The notes under the pieces: model-generated
Seen by the model: only the letters and a program-made list of their open reading frames with translations
The model's database searches: none
What the model was told of the DNA's origin: nothing
Part shown: positions 5,860 through 8,022 of the stretch, piece by piece
Layout of the letters: the number at the start of each line of letters is the position of its first letter
Position numbering within the stretch: position 1 is the stretch's first letter
Program-made: the position numbers and the translations under genes
Source: JBHHWH01 sp046756405
GTDB taxonomy: Bacteria > Actinomycetota > Acidimicrobiia > Spongiisociales > ZC4RG35
DNA: 8,022 bases
Assembly (NCBI GenBank): GCA_046756405.1
Contig: JBHHWH010000095.1
Coordinates: forward strand, 1-8,022
Direction: 5' to 3'

Positions 5860-6941
5860 TCCTGGTAGCGGAAATGCATCGAGGTCATGATGTTGTCCGG
5901 TAGGGCAGGCCGATCCTTCCTCGGCACGAGAAAGGTGGCCAGGTTGAGGAGATCTTCGAACACTTTGCTCCTCTCCGCTGCCTTCTCCAAGTACTTGGCG
6001 CCGGCGGATCCCCCGGTGCCGATGCGCCGTCCGATCATGCGCAGGGCCATCTGGGCGTGGCGGTAACGCCAGGCGGTGAAGGCCTCGTCTATGTCCATTA
6101 GCAGCTCGAGGAGCCGGTACGGCTCCTGAAGGGCGGGCTGGTCCCGGTAGAGAGTGATGAACACTGCTGCCTGGAAGGCCCGGTGGCTGAGCCGTAACCT
6201 CCCTGTGTCGCGTTCCAGGGCGTAGCGGTCCGGGTCGAAGAGGGCTTCGAACTGCTTCCAGGTGCGTTCGAACTCCTCGAGCTGGATCTTCTTCTCCTCC
6301 TCGGTGAGGTTGGGGTTGGTCTCCACCACCTGACGGTCGGCTTCGATGCGCCTTTGTACCGCCCTTCGGTAGGCCTCCCAGAAGCGGAAGTCGCCACGGT
6401 CGAGGAACGGAGTCCGCTCCAGCCAGCGCTCCACCAGGTCGAACAGGGAAGGGTCCGCTTCGGCGGCCTCGACCCGGGCCCGATCCTCTTCGCTGAGCCG
6501 GGCCGTGTACTCGGCGCCGGCCAGGAGCAGACGATCTTGGGGTCGCACACCGAATTTGTTCTCCAGGATGCGGAACTGGGCCGACTGGAAGCCCGAGGCG
6601 GGGAAGAGATAGTCGCGGAACTCGAGGAAGTCGAGGGGGGTCATGGTCTCCAGGACCGTGATCTGGTCCAGGAGGAGGTTCTGGATGGACCTGATCCTGC
6701 GCAGTCGGGCGACGACGGTTCCCATGTCGGTCTCGTCGACCACCTCCTGGCCGAAGATCTCCAGGATCGAGCCCAGCTCCCAAATGATCTGCTTGAACCA
6801 AAGCTCATAGGCCTGATGGACGATGATGAACAGCATCTCGTCGTGGACGGCCTCACCGTGCTCCGTGCTCTTCAGGACCTGGGCGTCGAGGAGCTTGTCG
6901 AGCCGGAGGTAGTCGCCGTAGTAAAGGGGCTCTTGGTTCAT
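5856..6941 (-). CDS. kynA: Tryptophan 2,3-dioxygenase, long animal-like form
   Basis: This haem enzyme inserts O2 into the indole ring of L-tryptophan to give N-formylkynurenine, the first kynurenine-pathway step. In 361 residues the key parts are visible. His42 in IIVHQAYELWFKQ matches human His76 and Xanthomonas His55. Arg109 in EFRDYLFPASGFQS binds the substrate carboxylate, and the haem-ligand His295 lies in WRYRHAQM. GTGGSAG (308-314) forms the substrate-side loop. Unlike the short Xanthomonas type (about 300 residues), it keeps the inserted helical segment and the C-terminal LLNLATFLVPR seen in animal enzymes, and the N-terminal 130 residues are strikingly similar to the human protein. 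The ATG at 6941 matches where homology begins. An in-frame ATG at 7052, directly after the upstream stop, would add 37 Ala/Arg-rich residues with no family support. Confidence 0.96.
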   Translation of the reverse strand: MNQEPLYYGDYLRLDKLLDAQVLKSTEHGEAVHDEMLFIIVHQAYELWFKQIIWELGSILEIFGQEVVDETDMGTVVARLRRIRSIQNLLLDQITVLETMTPLDFLEFRDYLFPASGFQSAQFRILENKFGVRPQDRLLLAGAEYTARLSEEDRARVEAAEADPSLFDLVERWLERTPFLDRGDFRFWEAYRRAVQRRIEADRQVVETNPNLTEEEKKIQLEEFERTWKQFEALFDPDRYALERDTGRLRLSHRAFQAAVFITLYRDQPALQEPYRLLELLMDIDEAFTAWRYRHAQMALRMIGRRIGTGGSAGAKYLEKAAERSKVFEDLLNLATFLVPRKDRPALPDNIMTSMHFRYQE

Positions 6942-7010
6942 TGCGGACGAGACGCTAGTGGGTCTCACTGGGCCGGCGGTGTCCAGGAAAGGGCGGCGCG
7001 CTTGAGCTGA

Positions 7011-7049
7011 CAGAGCGGGCTCGCTCAGATGGCGACCCCGCTCTGAGCG
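7011..7049 (-). repeat. Overlapping inverted repeats between the 173-aa gene and the dioxygenase
   Basis: A perfect 9-base inverted repeat, CAGAGCGGG at 7011-7019 and CCCGCTCTG at 7037-7045, flanks a 17-base loop. The same stretch holds GAGCG/CGCTC arms at 7013-7017 and 7022-7026 (4-base loop), and a CGCTC/GAGCG dyad at 7039-7049. The arms are shared, so different pairings exclude each other. It sits in the 111-base stretch before the dioxygenase ATG, where it could affect message stability or translation. If the dioxygenase really starts at 7052, this lies inside coding sequence instead. Confidence 0.5.
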
Positions 7050-7052
7050 CAT

Positions 7053-7574
7053 TCAGTCGCTGAGAAAGCGCGTCCCAGGCCTGATCTCCTCCCAGGACTC
7101 GAGAACTCCCCGGTCGGGGTAGGACTGGGAGCCGTGCACCTTGATGGTGTGGCCTTGTTTCTCCAGCTCGTAACGGATCACGGCGTTGAGCGGGCACGAG
7201 AGGAACGGGTCCGGGTACTCCTTCTCGAGTTCGGCATAGGCGGAAAGGCCCAGGATGTCTCGCCATGTCCCGTGGACCCCGCGATCTTCGGTGGGCTCGG
7301 TTCCCTCGAGCCTCGCGAAGTCGAGGTGTTCCACGAAGACGCCTATGACGGCCTTAGCGGTGTCCTCGGGGCTGGTGCCGACGTCGTAGGTGATTCCCCG
7401 GCGGGCGAGGAACCCGGCGATGTGGCGACCGATTGCCTTGTGCAGCTCCTCGGCCAGCGCTGCCCCGATATCGCTTCTGGCCAGGTCGCCCAGGGCGACT
7501 CCGAGGCCATAGAGGACAGCGTCATAGACGAGGTCTCGATGTTGATGGGTGCGCGGTTCCGTGGTGACGGTCAT
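7053..7574 (-). CDS. Unrecognised 173-residue protein heading the tryptophan-degradation operon
   Basis: I do not recognise this protein. Residues 13-60 form long helices. A mixed alpha/beta region follows (GITYDVGTSPEDTAKAVIGVFVEHLDF, 60-86), then GVHGTWRDILG (99-109) and a Cys-Pro motif in DPFLSCPLNAVIRYELEKQGH (122-142) that looks conserved. There is no signal peptide or membrane segment. A weak resemblance to V4R-like small-molecule sensor domains is not strong enough to name it. It lacks the HxGTHxDxP motif of KynB formamidases. The ATG has an excellent AAGGAG Shine-Dalgarno site 4 bases upstream, which decides the start over a longer in-frame extension. The stop is 111 bases before the dioxygenase, and an ATG follows it directly. 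As the first gene of the operon it may be an accessory factor, sensor or unusual formamidase. Confidence 0.82.
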   Translation of the reverse strand: MTVTTEPRTHQHRDLVYDAVLYGLGVALGDLARSDIGAALAEELHKAIGRHIAGFLARRGITYDVGTSPEDTAKAVIGVFVEHLDFARLEGTEPTEDRGVHGTWRDILGLSAYAELEKEYPDPFLSCPLNAVIRYELEKQGHTIKVHGSQSYPDRGVLESWEEIRPGTRFLSD

Positions 7575-7578
7575 GTTG

Positions 7579-7584
7579 CTCCTT
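7579..7584 (-). promoter_or_regulatory. Strong Shine-Dalgarno site for the 173-aa protein
   Basis: AAGGAG on the minus strand is followed by CAAC and the ATG at 7574. It is one of only two clear ribosome-binding sites at the head of a transcription unit in the window. AGGAGC at 7578-7583 can pair exactly with GCTCCT (minus strand, 7644-7649) in the proposed leader. Confidence 0.8.
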
Positions 7585-7623
7585 GATTCGAACGATGGTT
7601 TGAGATGACGCCGAAGGAAAGAG

Positions 7624-7687
7624 CTCTCGGGCAGGAGGCGTCTAGGAGCGCTGGCAGCCTGCAACGCTCGGGTCGGCTACCCGAGAG
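7624..7687 (-). promoter_or_regulatory. Candidate structured 5' leader with mutually exclusive hairpins
   Basis: On the minus-strand transcript, CTCGGGT (7673-7679 side) and ACCCGAG form a perfect 7-base stem with a 5-base loop spanning 7667-7685. An alternative outer stem pairs the 8-base arms at 7624-7631 and 7680-7687 (CTCTCGGG with CCCGAGAG), enclosing a GCAGG/CCTGC stem (7631-7635 with 7658-7662). The two structures share 7680-7685 and cannot coexist. The element falls within the roughly 146-base leader expected from the promoter at 7727-7756. It does not match a riboswitch class known to me and has no clear terminator U-run. Confidence 0.5.
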
Positions 7688-7716
7688 TTGGTACAGGTGC
7701 GCAGGTTCCGTGACAT
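7642..7716 (-). CDS. Possible 24-codon leader ORF upstream of the tryptophan-degradation operon
   Basis: An ATG at 7716 lies about 4 bases downstream of the predicted transcription start and opens a 24-codon frame ending in TAG at 7642-7644. The peptide begins MSRNLRTCTNSR and ends GCQRS; it is basic, contains two cysteines and has no tryptophan or histidine. It would have to be translated leaderless or nearly so, since no Shine-Dalgarno site exists. The frame runs through the first hairpin and stops within the second, and its last codons overlap a GCTCCT sequence complementary to the Shine-Dalgarno site of the next gene. A regulatory leader peptide is possible, but so is a chance frame. Confidence 0.3.
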   Translation of the reverse strand: MSRNLRTCTNSRVADPSVAGCQRS

Positions 7717-7726
7717 CAACAAATTT

Positions 7727-7756
7727 ATCCTACGGGCGTAGTGGAAATTCTGTCAA
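7727..7756 (-). promoter_or_regulatory. Sigma-A-type promoter for the tryptophan-degradation operon
   Basis: On the minus strand a perfect -35 box TTGACA (7751-7756) is followed by an 18-base spacer and a -10 box TAGGAT (7727-7732), which matches four of six consensus positions including the conserved T-A and final T. The surrounding sequence is the most AT-rich stretch of the intergenic region. Transcription would start near 7720, giving a leader of about 146 bases before the 173-aa protein. This is the best promoter in the window. Confidence 0.7.
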
Positions 7757-7861
7757 GCCAAGGAGGGGCAGTCCATGGCGGTTCCTGGCGGTGCCGAACA
7801 CCACCTCCGTGGTCTATCCGGTCGCCGAGATCGTCTCCGACCTGTCGGGTTGAGTATTCCC

Positions 7862-7901
7862 CCAGATCCGAAAAAAATCTGGATTCGGTCCCCTTTTTCG
7901 G
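7862..7901. repeat. Nested inverted repeats upstream of the rightmost gene
   Basis: Three perfect pairings overlap here. CCAGAT/ATCTGG is at 7862-7867 and 7877-7882. CCGAAAAA/TTTTTCGG is at 7868-7875 and 7894-7901. CCGAA/TTCGG is at 7868-7872 and 7884-7888. The pairings share arms. The cluster ends 24 bases before the start codon, suiting an operator or a 5' UTR structure. No U-tract typical of a terminator follows on the plus strand. Confidence 0.5.
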
Positions 7902-7914
7902 GCATTCTTGTCAC

Positions 7915-7922
7915 AGGGGGAA
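7915..7922 (+). promoter_or_regulatory. Shine-Dalgarno site for the rightmost gene
   Basis: AGGGGGAA ends 3 bases before the ATG at 7926, with its GGGGGA core about 4 bases from the start. It supports this ATG over an in-frame ATG four codons later. Confidence 0.6.
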
Positions 7923-7925
7923 CGT

Positions 7926-8022
7926 ATGTTCTACGGTATGGACTGGGATCACATCACTACCGACGAGATCGAACAGAAGCTGATCTCCTGCCGGGAGACC
8001 CAGTCCCGTCTCCACGCCCTGG
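7926..8022 (+). CDS. N-terminus of a probable DUF222/HNH-type protein (cut by right edge)
   Basis: Only 32 codons are present. The sequence MFYGMDWDHITTDEIEQKL, followed by a helix with CRETQSRLHAL, has the look of the start of DUF222 proteins, which carry a helical N-terminal domain and often a C-terminal HNH nuclease motif and are multicopy in many Actinomycetota. Third codon positions are almost all G or C, and a Shine-Dalgarno site precedes the ATG, so the frame is very probably real. The family assignment rests on a short helical segment and context and is tentative. Any nuclease motif would lie beyond the window. Confidence 0.5.
   Translation, partial: MFYGMDWDHITTDEIEQKLISCRETQSRLHAL

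Larger units (their letters stand above)
7575..7925. other. Main intergenic region, 351 bases
   Basis: The left half carries the leader, possible leader ORF and promoter of the minus-strand operon (7575-7756). The right half, 7757-7925, contains an AGGAGG with an ATG that opens a poorly coding frame, a 26-codon stretch with coding-like third positions ending at 7853, and a cluster of A/T-rich inverted repeats at 7862-7901 just ahead of the rightmost gene. No tRNA or convincing plus-strand sigma-A promoter was found. Confidence 0.6.

Noticed and set aside
5860..6801. Extension of the kynureninase-like frame upstream by 314 codons
   Set aside because: It overlaps the dioxygenase in another frame, is Arg/Pro/Gly-rich and has no domain; the ATGA-overlap start at 5859 matches the family.
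7680..7712. T-box-like sequence (GAGTTGGTACAGGTGCG, plus strand)
   Set aside because: It only loosely resembles the T-box antiterminator motif, lies on the strand without an aminoacyl-tRNA or amino-acid gene downstream, and the promoter reads the other way.
7775..8022. Plus-strand frame starting at ATG 7775 with AGGAGG upstream
   Set aside because: Despite the good ribosome-site match, its third positions are poor in G and C and it overlaps the much better supported frame at 7926.
1..8022. CRISPR array, tRNA or rRNA gene, insertion sequence
   Set aside because: No regularly spaced direct repeats, no cloverleaf with conserved arms, and no transposase or flanking terminal repeats were seen.

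Overview
The window is GC-rich with a strong preference for G or C at third codon positions. It is gene-dense and has short intergenic gaps. Several genes seem to be transcribed without a leader, and the last, partial gene resembles the DUF222/HNH proteins that are abundant in Actinomycetota. An actinobacterium, perhaps of the Acidimicrobiia, fits best. This placement is inferred from sequence style and family content only.

Layout from left to right: (1) the N-terminal two thirds of a histidine ammonia-lyase on the minus strand, cut by the left edge; (2) a divergent plus-strand pair, a 4HBT-type acyl-CoA thioesterase and a small CoA-binding Rossmann protein; (3) a minus-strand pair, a coiled-coil protein of unknown function followed 4 bases later by an acyl-CoA dehydrogenase; (4) a plus-strand crotonase-fold protein that diverges from that pair across only 39 bases; (5) a minus-strand run read from right to left: an unrecognised 173-aa protein, tryptophan 2,3-dioxygenase, a class-V PLP enzyme likely to be kynureninase, and a ParB/Srx-fold protein; (6) a 351-base intergenic region carrying a good sigma-A-type promoter for that run, a possible 24-codon leader ORF and strong inverted repeats; (7) the first 32 codons of a plus-strand gene.

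The theme is amino-acid and acyl-CoA catabolism. The dioxygenase opens the indole ring of tryptophan, and the PLP enzyme would release anthranilate and alanine from kynurenine. Their ATGA overlap ties the two steps together. No kynurenine formamidase is visible. The acyl-CoA dehydrogenase, crotonase-fold protein and thioesterase are the kinds of enzyme that accompany the CoA-dependent 2-aminobenzoate (anthranilate) pathway, so the window may hold part of a tryptophan-to-central-metabolism route. That link is inference.

The parts that most deserve a second look are: the structured leader and possible leader ORF in front of the tryptophan genes (about 7575-7720); the repeated pattern of a TANNNT hexamer exactly 7 bases before a start codon; the crotonase that lacks both catalytic glutamates; and the non-standard kynureninase-like and ParB-fold proteins in the tryptophan operon.
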